Assembly: GCA_024640345.1 (NCBI GenBank)
Contig: JAHEFD010000027.1
Location: forward strand, 1 to 36,002
Source: Woeseiaceae bacterium
Lineage (GTDB): Bacteria > Pseudomonadota > Gammaproteobacteria > Steroidobacterales > Woeseiaceae
Length of the DNA: 36,002 nucleotides
Direction: 5' to 3'
Below are positions 24,195 through 31,945 of this stretch, piece after piece (positions within the stretch are counted from its first letter, which is position 1; the number at the start of each line of letters is the position of its first letter). Both the position numbers and the translations under genes were made by a program. The notes below the pieces were generated by a model. The model was not told the DNA's origin. It ran no database searches and saw nothing but the letters and a program-made list of their open reading frames with translations.

Positions 24195-26651
24195 TTACTT
24201 CTTAACCCTTTTTTCAAGTACGTCTTCAACTGCACGAGCGGCCTGCAGGCTTCTCAGCATCTGGGGTACGTTGTTCTCTACGCTGAGGTTCAATATGACT
24301 GGACGGTTACCTTCCATGTCCGGGTTCCTGCCCTTTAGCTGCATTTTCAATATAAGATCGCCTCCCTCGTTGTAGTCAACATCGGACGTCAGCGTCTCGT
24401 AGACAAAGTTACTCAATGCCCGGGTCACGAGGTCGATGCTCGATGCGCTGGTCGCGTCTGGTCCATTCGCGACCCTGTATCGGATTACACCGCCAGGTGT
24501 ATCGCCGAGCAGTCTGCCACCAGTAATCGTAACTTGGTCTTGTTCAATGGTTACTGGCAACGTGGCACTAACGCTGCCGGTGACACTGACTGCTTCGAAT
24601 TCCTTCAATGACAAAATCTCGCTCAATTGAATCTTTTCCGCGTGCAGTGTCAGATTATTGCTGTCGCTGTCTGTATGAAAGCTGAACGGGTCGACCCGAA
24701 CTGAGCCGCCAAATGCGGTCATTTGAAGGTTTGCGATATCGGCGGACAGCGAATTGAGATCAAGCGTGTAGTCAGCAGTAAGGCTTTCGACCGGCAAGCC
24801 CATATCGACCAGGGCGACCGTTATCACGGACGGCGCCGAGGTGAATCCGGTGGCTGGTGCATACGTGACCGAAAGTGTGGTCGATAGTCCGGTGAAAGCG
24901 GTTTCAGTATAGAAGCCCGCTGCATTATTGACCTTGAATGAGCCCTTTCCGTCCAGTAAGACCTCGTCCCCGGTTTCGGACCAATTGATGCGTCCATTCA
25001 AGTCGACCAGGCCGGCGATCAGGTCCCAGTTATGCCGCCAGGGACTGACGCGTTTAGATAACTTTTGTGAGCCAAATGAAACTACAGCATGCTCAATGTT
25101 TATTGAGCCGTCGCCTGTGACAATATTGTGACGCAGGGTCAGCGCGCCATCGTCCTGCAATCCGACCGTATCTAATGTTGAATAGAGATCGGCGTCGTTC
25201 ATGGAGACTGTTCCACGAATGCCGGGCAGTGCAATGGTCTGTTGCGCCAGAACAGTATTAATAGACGGTACGTATACACCAAAAGTCGCAGCCAGCTTCT
25301 CGTCCAGATCGCTAACTTGCAGTGATTCCAGGTAGGCAGGCGCAGTCACGAAAATGTCACTGCCAGCGGTCATCGATTCGATACGGGTATCGATTGATGC
25401 AGAGCGAAATTGCCAGCCATTGTCCAGCAACTCGAGATCCCCGCCAGAGACCATCCTGGCCTCGAACAGTGTCATGCCCGTCGCAGACGTCAGGAATTCT
25501 GTTACCGACAAGCTGGCATCCGGAACAATGTCGACGCGAATACCGTTTTCAGGAAACGACACGTTCAACATGGCTGACGCATCAATTCTTCCGGCGCTAC
25601 CACCTGGCAGTTCCGCCTCGGCCCAGGAAATATCGGCATTCATCGAGCAACGTGGTCCGGTCTGACATGAGAGGGTGCCCAGTGAAACGGGAATTGCCTT
25701 CCATTCGCCTCTGGTCACAAGCAATGAGGCCTGTGCCATTCGCACAGTCCACTCAAGCGCTGGAAACGTCGCGATGATTCGGGTTTGACTGCTGTTTGAA
25801 ACCAGCAGTCCAATCGGATCTCCCGTCTCGTCCTGGTAGTCGATATGCCAGGGCGTTACCTGGGTAAGCGTACTGTCCAGCGATGCTGGCAAGTTTGGAT
25901 CAGCCGGGAATTCGACAAGGAGGCTCAGTTCAGCTTTGCCGGACTTCAGCCTGACAGGGTCCGGAACGATGCCAGCTAGTTTTGCAACCGCTTCCCATGC
26001 GGGCAACTGCAGGACTCCCTGGCCCGTCAGCTCAATACCCTCTGTGGTCAGGGTCAGTTCGCCGATTAAGGTATCTGCCCCGTCGTCAACGACGTTTGGA
26101 AGTGAAAATGCTACGTGGTAAGTCGCTGCATCAAGCATCTTCGTCGAAAGCGTAACCGGGATGGATTCCACGGTAGCGGTCAGTTCCTGGCTGCTGGAGT
26201 TGAACAACCACCTGATCTCGCGAACGACGGGGAAGGGCGCAAAACTAAACTCTCCAACCTCAAATTCACTTACCGCAAGTTCATTGTTCAGCGAGAGTAG
26301 CTGGTTAATCAGTCGGAAAAAATCGAGTGGCGCATCCTCGTCCCGTGTCGCTGTAATTATCGATACCTTTTCTGCACGATATTTTTTCGGTTGTTCACCG
26401 GACGTTGCGATGGGCAGCGATAATCCTTCTATTATGATTCTCGTGCCCGCGGTGTGCAGAAGCTCCAGGCGGCCGATTCGAGCCTGGCTCGTAGCGAGTG
26501 CGTCGAGGGAGACATCGATGATCTCAACGTCATAGTTTTTTAGAGCAGGGCCCGAAAGGCGCCGAATGAGACTGTCGCGGGCAACCCAGCCAGCCGCCGC
26601 CACGACAGCGACAATAACGAGTGCGATAAGAAAATATTTGGTGGCTTTCAT
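24195..26651 (-). CDS. ydbH: YdbH family intermembrane lipid transport protein (AsmA-like)
   Basis: Large AsmA-superfamily protein of 818 residues, thought to form a hydrophobic groove that carries phospholipid from inner to outer membrane, partly redundant with TamB and YhdP in E. coli. One N-terminal membrane helix (residues about 7-24) anchors it; the rest is a long series of amphipathic beta strands. The C-terminal block GGRLLGDTPGGVIRYRVANG and the FVYETLTSDVDYNEGGDLILKMQLKG-type segment are characteristic of YdbH. It ends ERVKK-like with Lys residues, and is followed by ynbE and ydbL in the usual order. The ATG has no obvious ribosome binding site. The upstream 166 bases to the MAPEG gene should hold its promoter. 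Confidence 0.9.
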   Translation of the reverse strand: MKATKYFLIALVIVAVVAAAGWVARDSLIRRLSGPALKNYDVEIIDVSLDALATSQARIGRLELLHTAGTRIIIEGLSLPIATSGEQPKKYRAEKVSIITATRDEDAPLDFFRLINQLLSLNNELAVSEFEVGEFSFAPFPVVREIRWLFNSSSQELTATVESIPVTLSTKMLDAATYHVAFSLPNVVDDGADTLIGELTLTTEGIELTGQGVLQLPAWEAVAKLAGIVPDPVRLKSGKAELSLLVEFPADPNLPASLDSTLTQVTPWHIDYQDETGDPIGLLVSNSSQTRIIATFPALEWTVRMAQASLLVTRGEWKAIPVSLGTLSCQTGPRCSMNADISWAEAELPGGSAGRIDASAMLNVSFPENGIRVDIVPDASLSVTEFLTSATGMTLFEARMVSGGDLELLDNGWQFRSASIDTRIESMTAGSDIFVTAPAYLESLQVSDLDEKLAATFGVYVPSINTVLAQQTIALPGIRGTVSMNDADLYSTLDTVGLQDDGALTLRHNIVTGDGSINIEHAVVSFGSQKLSKRVSPWRHNWDLIAGLVDLNGRINWSETGDEVLLDGKGSFKVNNAAGFYTETAFTGLSTTLSVTYAPATGFTSAPSVITVALVDMGLPVESLTADYTLDLNSLSADIANLQMTAFGGSVRVDPFSFHTDSDSNNLTLHAEKIQLSEILSLKEFEAVSVTGSVSATLPVTIEQDQVTITGGRLLGDTPGGVIRYRVANGPDATSASSIDLVTRALSNFVYETLTSDVDYNEGGDLILKMQLKGRNPDMEGNRPVILNLSVENNVPQMLRSLQAARAVEDVLEKRVKK

Positions 26652-26817
26652 GACTTTGTTGCCACAGGTCGTATTTTTCCTCGACCCAAAAGCTCACCAC
26701 GAATTTCCGAACGGGTGCCGATTGGTGGAGGCGGCTTCGGTCAATGACGTAGCAACAATTCTACTTAATTTTCCAAATTCCCGCCCGGGATTCGTGGGGA
26801 TTCGTCCGGCGGACTGG

Positions 26818-27291
26818 CTAGAGCGCCTGCATCAGGACGTATCCGGCCATAGCAATGACCGAAAGAGAACTGAAGGTCCAGAATAATGCCCGGACGTCAT
26901 GCAGCTGACCGGTCGCATACGCTACGAAATGGGCCCCGCGCGCGACGACATAGGTCCAGATCAGGATCTTGGCCAGCAACAATGGCGGTCCAACCAGTAC
27001 GAACAGGATCCCGGCGAAGAGAAAGCCCGGGATGCTCTCAAGGTCGTTCAGGTTCATTCGGCGCGAACGATCTACATACTCATTGGTCTCCAGTTGCCCC
27101 TCGTGCGGTTCGGGATTGATGGGGCTTTTTTTGGCATCCTCCGGGCTACGATAGCCGCCACCGACTTTGAGCATTCGTTGGACGGTTATCCAGGGCTGGA
27201 TCATCAGCTTCAGGATCATGATGCTGGCTGCCAGCAAGTAGATCTGAAAGACGGGATTTTGAAGGGTCAGGATCGATGCTTCGGTTGGCAT
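26818..27291 (-). CDS. MAPEG family membrane protein
   Basis: Small integral membrane protein of the MAPEG superfamily (glutathione transferase or prostaglandin E synthase-like), 157 residues with four hydrophobic segments. The family signature is visible between helices 1 and 2: the YVDRSRRMNLNDLESIPGFL segment carries the E-x-x-x-R/N-rich glutathione-binding pattern; VARGAHFVAYATGQLHDVRAL follows helix 3. The start is the ATG giving MPTEASIL, with GAGGAG nine bases upstream. It diverges from a TetR regulator whose likely operator at 27347-27371 lies between them, so TetR may control it. The substrate is unknown; detoxification of lipophilic electrophiles is possible. Confidence 0.88.
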   Translation of the reverse strand: MPTEASILTLQNPVFQIYLLAASIMILKLMIQPWITVQRMLKVGGGYRSPEDAKKSPINPEPHEGQLETNEYVDRSRRMNLNDLESIPGFLFAGILFVLVGPPLLLAKILIWTYVVARGAHFVAYATGQLHDVRALFWTFSSLSVIAMAGYVLMQAL

Positions 27292-27320
27292 GCGGGTTTG
27301 CTCCTCAGGGCAAGGGTGGC

Positions 27321-27337
27321 AGTTGGTCTCTCCAACT
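27321..27337 (-). promoter_or_regulatory. Hairpin in the leader of the MAPEG gene
   Basis: AGTTGG and CCAACT form a perfect six-base stem with a five-base loop, about 30 bases before the MAPEG start. It may be an operator half or an mRNA leader hairpin. Confidence 0.3.
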
Positions 27338-27346
27338 TGCAAAAAA

Positions 27347-27371
27347 TTCTAACATAGTTAAAATATTAGAA
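27347..27371. promoter_or_regulatory. Putative TetR operator between MAPEG and tetR
   Basis: TTCTAA at 27347-27352 and TTAGAA at 27366-27371 form an inverted repeat in a very AT-rich intergenic stretch of otherwise moderate-GC DNA, with AATATT boxes inside and beside it. It lies between two divergent genes and 25 bases before the tetR start, as expected for a TetR-family site that covers both promoters. Confidence 0.45.
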
Positions 27372-27396
27372 CAATATTAAAATAAGTGAGATTTCG

Positions 27397-28077
27397 TTGA
27401 GAAAAAGAGCATCGACAAGGAAAAAGCGCTCGCCGCGGGTTAAAGAGAAGTACGAGCGGGCGAGAACGGAAATCCTGGAGGTCGCCCGGGCGATTCTGTC
27501 GGAGGGCGGCGTGGAAGCAGTGACTTTGGCAGCTGTTGCGACCGAACTGCGGATGACCAAGCAGGCGCTTTACCATTATTTTCCGTCCAAAGAAGCGCTG
27601 GTGCGGGAAATGGTGACGAGCTTGCTCGACGAAGAAATCAGCAGTCTCATCGCCGCTGTCGAGAACACCGATTCCGCGAGTGAGGCGCTGGGCACGATGA
27701 TTCGGACCTTTTATGATCATTACATCGGCAATCTTGATGCGCTCAGATTGATCTATTGCCAGTCGCAACTTTTTCGAACGACAGAGCAGGTTCTGGATGG
27801 CGACACGGTTCGCAGTGAAATTAATCCCCGCACACGACATCTTTTTGACGTCCTGGAAGAGCGTATCGCCGGAAAAAATGCAACTGATGCCGAACGTAAA
27901 GAAATGCGCCGGCTGGCTTTTACAGCCTGGCTGGCCGCACTCGGTTTAATGACGATGCTGGGAATTGCCGATGCCGCCGTGGATCCGTTGATTCACAATG
28001 ACGAGGAGTTGCTTGACACATTATCCGGCGTATTCAATGCTGCTGTTGAAAGCCCGGCCAATGGTAAAGCGTCGTAA
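27397..28077 (+). CDS. TetR-family transcriptional regulator
   Basis: A 226-residue repressor. After a Lys/Arg-rich lead comes the TetR DNA-binding domain: RTEILEVARAILSEGGVEAVTLAAVATELRMTKQALYHYFPSKEALVREMV-type helices, with the recognition helix TKQALYHYF. The C-terminal ligand domain is helical and not close to a named type. The start is TTG 27397, with GTGAG six to seven bases upstream; no ATG is available before the DNA-binding domain. It diverges from the MAPEG gene and lies 73 bases before the Rieske oxygenase on the same strand, so both are possible targets. The inducer is not known. Confidence 0.88.
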   Translation: MRKRASTRKKRSPRVKEKYERARTEILEVARAILSEGGVEAVTLAAVATELRMTKQALYHYFPSKEALVREMVTSLLDEEISSLIAAVENTDSASEALGTMIRTFYDHYIGNLDALRLIYCQSQLFRTTEQVLDGDTVRSEINPRTRHLFDVLEERIAGKNATDAERKEMRRLAFTAWLAALGLMTMLGIADAAVDPLIHNDEELLDTLSGVFNAAVESPANGKAS

Positions 28078-28150
28078 CCTGATTCCAGGTCCCTCTGCCC
28101 GATAACAGTTTCACCCCGTAGTACGCCGAATAGCGCCAGGTATTTATTCG

Positions 28151-29302
28151 GTGAATAATCGTGGGATGGCTATTCTCACTGCTTCCAAACCAACCCTGCC
28201 GAGCGCCTGGTATTACGATCCGGAACATTACGTTATGGAACTTGATGCGATCTGGTATCGCGACTGGGTGTGTGTTGGCCGACTCGAGGACCTTCCCGAT
28301 ACCGGGGACTACATCGTAGCCACCATTGGGAGTCAGCGCCTGATCGTCGCCCGAAGTTCTGCAAAAGAGGTTCGCGTCTTCCACGATACTTGCCGCCACC
28401 GGGGGGCGAGACTGTGCACTGCAGACCAGGGTCATTTCCGAAACGGACGAATTATTTGTCCCTACCACACCTGGACTTATTCGCTCGGTGGCGATTTGCT
28501 AGCGACGCCTGGCCGTATTGAAGTCGAGGATTTCCGTGCCGCCGATTATTCGCTGTACGAAGTTCATGTCGATACCTGGGGCGGTTTTCTGTTTGTTAAC
28601 CTGAGCGACGAGCCCCGGGAATCCCTGGCGGCGTTCCTCGGTGAGGAAGCAAAGCTGCTCGACAATTGGCCGCTTTCCGAAATGGAAACCGTACACGAGG
28701 AGCGAACAAGCCTTGCCTGTAACTGGAAGGTCTTTTGGGAAAACTACAGCGAGTGTTACCACTGCCCCAGGATCCATCCCGAATTGTGCAAAGTTGTACC
28801 CGTCTATAAGAAAGGGGTGGTGGACTACAGCGATGATCCGGCGTGGCGACCGGCGTCCGCGGGTGACGACGGCCGGGCCCGGGTCGCCCCTGGCGTCAGC
28901 TCCTGGACAATGGATGGACAATCGTCACTGCCGCCGATCGATGGACTGACTGCGGCAGAAAAGGCTGCCGGAATGTCTTTCGCATCATTTACGGCCAGCA
29001 TGTTCGTCGTTGCTCATCCGGACTATGTGCGCAGCGTACGCATACAGCCGACGGGTCCGGAATCAGTCGAGCTGGTGGTTGCCTGGTACCTCATGCCGGG
29101 CATCAGGGAGTCCCACGGTGACGAAGTTGACCGGGTCATTGAATTTGGGCGTTGTATCGTCAAACAGGACGGCGAGGTTTGCGAGTTGAATCAGCAGGGC
29201 TTAAGGAGCCGGCGGCATAAGCAGGGCGTGCTGGTGCCCCAGGAACAGTACTTGTGGGACTTTCACGAGTGGCTGAGGGGGCGACTCGGGGCCGCGGCAT
29301 AA
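28151..29302 (+). CDS. Rieske oxygenase alpha subunit
   Basis: Rieske non-heme iron oxygenase, 383 residues. The [2Fe-2S] site is Cys81-x-His83 and Cys103-x2-His106 (CRHRGARLC and CPYHTW). The catalytic iron site is His204 and His209 in ECYHCPRIHPEL, with Glu201 where many family members have the bridging Asp; a late Asp in VKQDGEVCE is the likely third ligand. The sequence around NYSECYHC and VFHDTCRHRG resembles the CntA, GbcA and choline-monooxygenase branch, which oxidises quaternary amines, but the substrate is not certain. GTG 28151 is taken as start; ATG 28166 is possible. No reductase or beta subunit is nearby, so electrons must come from elsewhere. TetR directly upstream probably controls it. 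Confidence 0.88.
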   Translation: MNNRGMAILTASKPTLPSAWYYDPEHYVMELDAIWYRDWVCVGRLEDLPDTGDYIVATIGSQRLIVARSSAKEVRVFHDTCRHRGARLCTADQGHFRNGRIICPYHTWTYSLGGDLLATPGRIEVEDFRAADYSLYEVHVDTWGGFLFVNLSDEPRESLAAFLGEEAKLLDNWPLSEMETVHEERTSLACNWKVFWENYSECYHCPRIHPELCKVVPVYKKGVVDYSDDPAWRPASAGDDGRARVAPGVSSWTMDGQSSLPPIDGLTAAEKAAGMSFASFTASMFVVAHPDYVRSVRIQPTGPESVELVVAWYLMPGIRESHGDEVDRVIEFGRCIVKQDGEVCELNQQGLRSRRHKQGVLVPQEQYLWDFHEWLRGRLGAAA

Positions 29303-29411
29303 GGGGAATCCCCGGGTTCTGCCAATCCGCGCGGACCCAGTTCACAGCAGACTATGTGATCCATGCCTAGGTTGTATCTTATAAATCAACGGTATCATTC
29401 TGATATATAAG

Positions 29412-29430
29412 AAGAAAGGAACTCCTTCTT
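29412..29430 (+). promoter_or_regulatory. Hairpin over the ribosome binding site of the HD-GYP gene
   Basis: AAGAAAGG (29412-29419) can pair with CCTTCTT (29424-29430) with one bulged A. The stem covers the Shine-Dalgarno AAAGGA at 29415-29420 and two bases of the TTG start at 29429, so folding would hinder initiation. The stem is AT-rich and so could melt with temperature. Confidence 0.3.
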
Positions 29431-30727
29431 GCACCTTACACGTATTCCAATGAGTACCTCTAACCTGAGCATCGGCATGTACGTCGGCATGCTCGATCGC
29501 CCGTGGCTTGAAACCCCGTTCGTGTTCCAGGGTTTTATGATCAAGGACAAGTTCGAGATCGATCAGCTGCAGCTCTTCTGTAGCCAGGTCTATGTCGAAA
29601 TCGAAAGAGGTACGCTTTCCGAAGCCCAAATCAGGGCGAAGGCCGCCGGTGCCGGCCAGGTCCCCGACCACACAGGCGCGGTCCGGCCCAGGAAATTGCC
29701 AGGCTGGCTGCACAGCTTTGCGATCAAGACAGGCGTTGCGGGTTTTCTTGCCTCTCGCAGGAAGAGCCACACCGGCGCCTATGAAATTACGTCCACTGTG
29801 CGCCGGGAAGCACCCCTGGCCAGGAAGTCGTACGAGCGATGCGTCAAATCGCATGCCAGGATCTTCGCCCGTGCCCGTCGTGCCGGTTGCGTCGACATTG
29901 AACGGGTAAAACTGGCCATTACGCCGCTGATTCAGAGCATTCTCAGAAATCCGAACGCGATGGCATGGACCGTGTTTTCGGGCAAACGAAGCGGGCGAAA
30001 CTACAGTCGCGCTGTCGCGACGGCGGTTTGGGCAGTAATGTTTGGCCGCCACCTTGGGCTGGACCGAAAAGTCCTGGAAAATCTTGCTATCGGTGGATTG
30101 TTGCTGGATATCGGCAACGTCGCGCTGTCCGATGAGATCCTCAATGCCGAGGGTGCGATCACCCAGGACCAGTTCGAACAGGTACCCCAGCACGTCCAGG
30201 CGGGATACGACATCCTGGCGAGATCGGTGAATGTTGAGCCCGCCGTTTTCGAGATGGTCATGTATCACCATGACCGCCACGACGGCTCCGGCTATCCGCA
30301 CGATATTCAGGGCAGTACGATACCGCCGATGGGGCGTATCGCCGGGATCGTCGACTGCTACGACGCAATGACGACGAAGACCTCGTATTCGCCGGCGCTG
30401 GCGGCCTACGATGCGGCGCGAGAGTTGAACGAGATGCGGGACAAGCAATTCTCGGCAGAAGTCGTTGAGCAATTCCTGCACACGATCGGAATGTTTCCAA
30501 CTGGCAGCGTCATCGAACTCAGTGATGGCTCGGCAGGTCTCGTGCTCGAGCAGAATCCGGTAAACCTGCTGCAACCCAAGGTGCTCATCCTGAAATCGCC
30601 CGACGGCGACATGCTCGACAAGCCGAAGATCATGAACTCGAAAGATTGGGAAGGCAGGGGCCTGTGGATAGCCAAGGGCCATGAACATGGCGCGTTCGGC
30701 ATCGACCCGATGGATTACTTCAATTAA
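29429..30727 (+). CDS. DUF3391/HD-GYP domain protein with degraded HD site
   Basis: Homologue of cyclic-di-GMP phosphodiesterases, 432 residues. The N-terminal DUF3391 domain is clear (LSIGMYVGMLDRPWLETPF). The C-terminal domain keeps HDGSGYP (285-290 for DGSGYP), His255, His280 and His281, but the HD motif reads LLLDIGN, so Leu226 replaces the metal-ligand His and Asn230 the conserved Lys; the upstream His is Tyr192. Two metal ligands are therefore missing, and phosphodiesterase activity is doubtful; it may act as a cyclic-di-GMP receptor or protein partner. The start TTG 29429 has AAAGGA with an eight-base spacer and gives a first residue exactly at the DUF3391 start. It is a single gene, ending ten bases from the convergent esterase. 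Confidence 0.87.
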   Translation: MHLTRIPMSTSNLSIGMYVGMLDRPWLETPFVFQGFMIKDKFEIDQLQLFCSQVYVEIERGTLSEAQIRAKAAGAGQVPDHTGAVRPRKLPGWLHSFAIKTGVAGFLASRRKSHTGAYEITSTVRREAPLARKSYERCVKSHARIFARARRAGCVDIERVKLAITPLIQSILRNPNAMAWTVFSGKRSGRNYSRAVATAVWAVMFGRHLGLDRKVLENLAIGGLLLDIGNVALSDEILNAEGAITQDQFEQVPQHVQAGYDILARSVNVEPAVFEMVMYHHDRHDGSGYPHDIQGSTIPPMGRIAGIVDCYDAMTTKTSYSPALAAYDAARELNEMRDKQFSAEVVEQFLHTIGMFPTGSVIELSDGSAGLVLEQNPVNLLQPKVLILKSPDGDMLDKPKIMNSKDWEGRGLWIAKGHEHGAFGIDPMDYFN

Positions 30728-30737
30728 ACGCCACTAA

Positions 30738-31856
30738 TCAGTTCGCCGCCGGCCGCCGGTACCTTTCGAAAAAATTCCAGACCAGGTCCATACCAGCCTG
30801 GACAACTTCACCGTCGGGTTCCGGGCATCGTGCCTGGTCGGGCATCGATTCGTATTGCTCCGGCGTTACGCAGGTTGCGGGCATTGTCTCGATACGTTGC
30901 CCCGGCCAGTCATGGCCGCCCCCTGGCTCCATGCAGCTGATGACTTCATGTTCCGGAACCTCGCAATCGGACCAGGCGGTGCAAACGAGTCCCATGGCAT
31001 TCGAGTATTCGTTTTCCCAGGATGCGGGGCCTTTGTTACAGGACATTGCCGCGGCCCACACTTCCATTGTCCGTTCCGGCGTTGTGTAAATGAAGCCGTC
31101 TCCGCCCGGCAGTCCGTCGTACCGCACTGTATTGTCCTTGCCACCGTAGAGATGCAGCATCGGCAGGCTGACTGACGGGCCGCAGGCATAGCCCGGTGCG
31201 AGCTGGGCAATGATTGGTGCGATAGCAGCAAATCGAGCGGACAGGTTGCAACCCAGTCTGAGCGTCATCATTCCGCCATTGCTCACGCCGAGCATGTAAT
31301 AACGCTCCGGGTCTGTCTCGAACTCTGCTTCGACCGCATCGAGCACTTTGGCAATGAACCCGGAATCGTCATAGCAGGAGGTCCATGCACACCGGTTGCA
31401 GGAACCGCATTCGGGTGGGCAGGGATATTCGGTGGCATCCGCCACGCAATGCGGGCCTTCAGGCCTGGGATCAAGGTTCGCGGCCAGGTCGTTCCACGAG
31501 GTCACCCGGTACGAGCCTCCATCCGGTGTTTCAACCGGGAAGTGGCTGCCCTGGGGGTAGACCGCAAGGTAACCGTTGGCATTCGCGTGGGGCTCGAGGC
31601 CATGTGCTGCCTCAAACCCTGTCGCCGTACTCGTGTAACCGTGTATGGCCAGGACGACGGGCATCGGTTCTTTCGAGTTGACCGGTACGCGCACAAAATA
31701 CTCCCGTTCAACCCCGTCATGTACGATGACCCGGCGTAATAATGGTTGGCCGTCCTCGTCCGGAGCCGAGGGGTTTTCATCGGCCGCGCAGCCAAAGACC
31801 AACAGGGCCGCCAGTACAAAGGCCGGATATCGAGACAGGTATTCGTGCGGATTCAT
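30738..31856 (-). CDS. Lipoprotein esterase of the PHB depolymerase/feruloyl esterase type
   Basis: Alpha/beta hydrolase of 372 residues, predicted lipoprotein (LVFGC, Cys23). The triad is Ser192 in GVSNGGMM, Asp241 in YGGKDNTV and His315 in GGGHDWPG; the oxyanion strand is VVLAIHGYTST. This is the LpqC-like group that includes polyhydroxybutyrate depolymerases and feruloyl esterases. An insert with six Cys within 25 residues (137, 146, 150, 153, 156, 161) lies before the nucleophile and looks disulphide-stabilised; more Cys follow in the C-terminal third. The start is the ATG giving MNPHEYL, with GGGA upstream; an in-frame start five codons earlier is less likely. Divergent from the DUF885 gene. 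Substrate is unknown. Confidence 0.88.
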   Translation of the reverse strand: MNPHEYLSRYPAFVLAALLVFGCAADENPSAPDEDGQPLLRRVIVHDGVEREYFVRVPVNSKEPMPVVLAIHGYTSTATGFEAAHGLEPHANANGYLAVYPQGSHFPVETPDGGSYRVTSWNDLAANLDPRPEGPHCVADATEYPCPPECGSCNRCAWTSCYDDSGFIAKVLDAVEAEFETDPERYYMLGVSNGGMMTLRLGCNLSARFAAIAPIIAQLAPGYACGPSVSLPMLHLYGGKDNTVRYDGLPGGDGFIYTTPERTMEVWAAAMSCNKGPASWENEYSNAMGLVCTAWSDCEVPEHEVISCMEPGGGHDWPGQRIETMPATCVTPEQYESMPDQARCPEPDGEVVQAGMDLVWNFFERYRRPAAN

Positions 31857-31919
31857 TTGCGATGGTCCCATTCTATCCCTGGCCGAGTGTAACCGGCGTG
31901 CCTGATGGAATGCACTGCG

Positions 31920-31925
31920 TATAAT
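31920..31925 (+). promoter_or_regulatory. -10 box of the DUF885 gene
   Basis: A perfect TATAAT lies 20 bases before the ATG at 31946, with GGAGG between. No good -35 box is found at the right distance. Confidence 0.4.
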
Positions 31926-31945
31926 CGACAGAAAACGGAGGTCCT

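Noticed and set aside
29342..30688. Long open frame (448 codons) on the minus strand opposite the HD-GYP gene
   Set aside because: It mirrors a gene with clear DUF3391 and GYP motifs, has no recognisable domain, and its openness follows from the codon bias of the plus strand.
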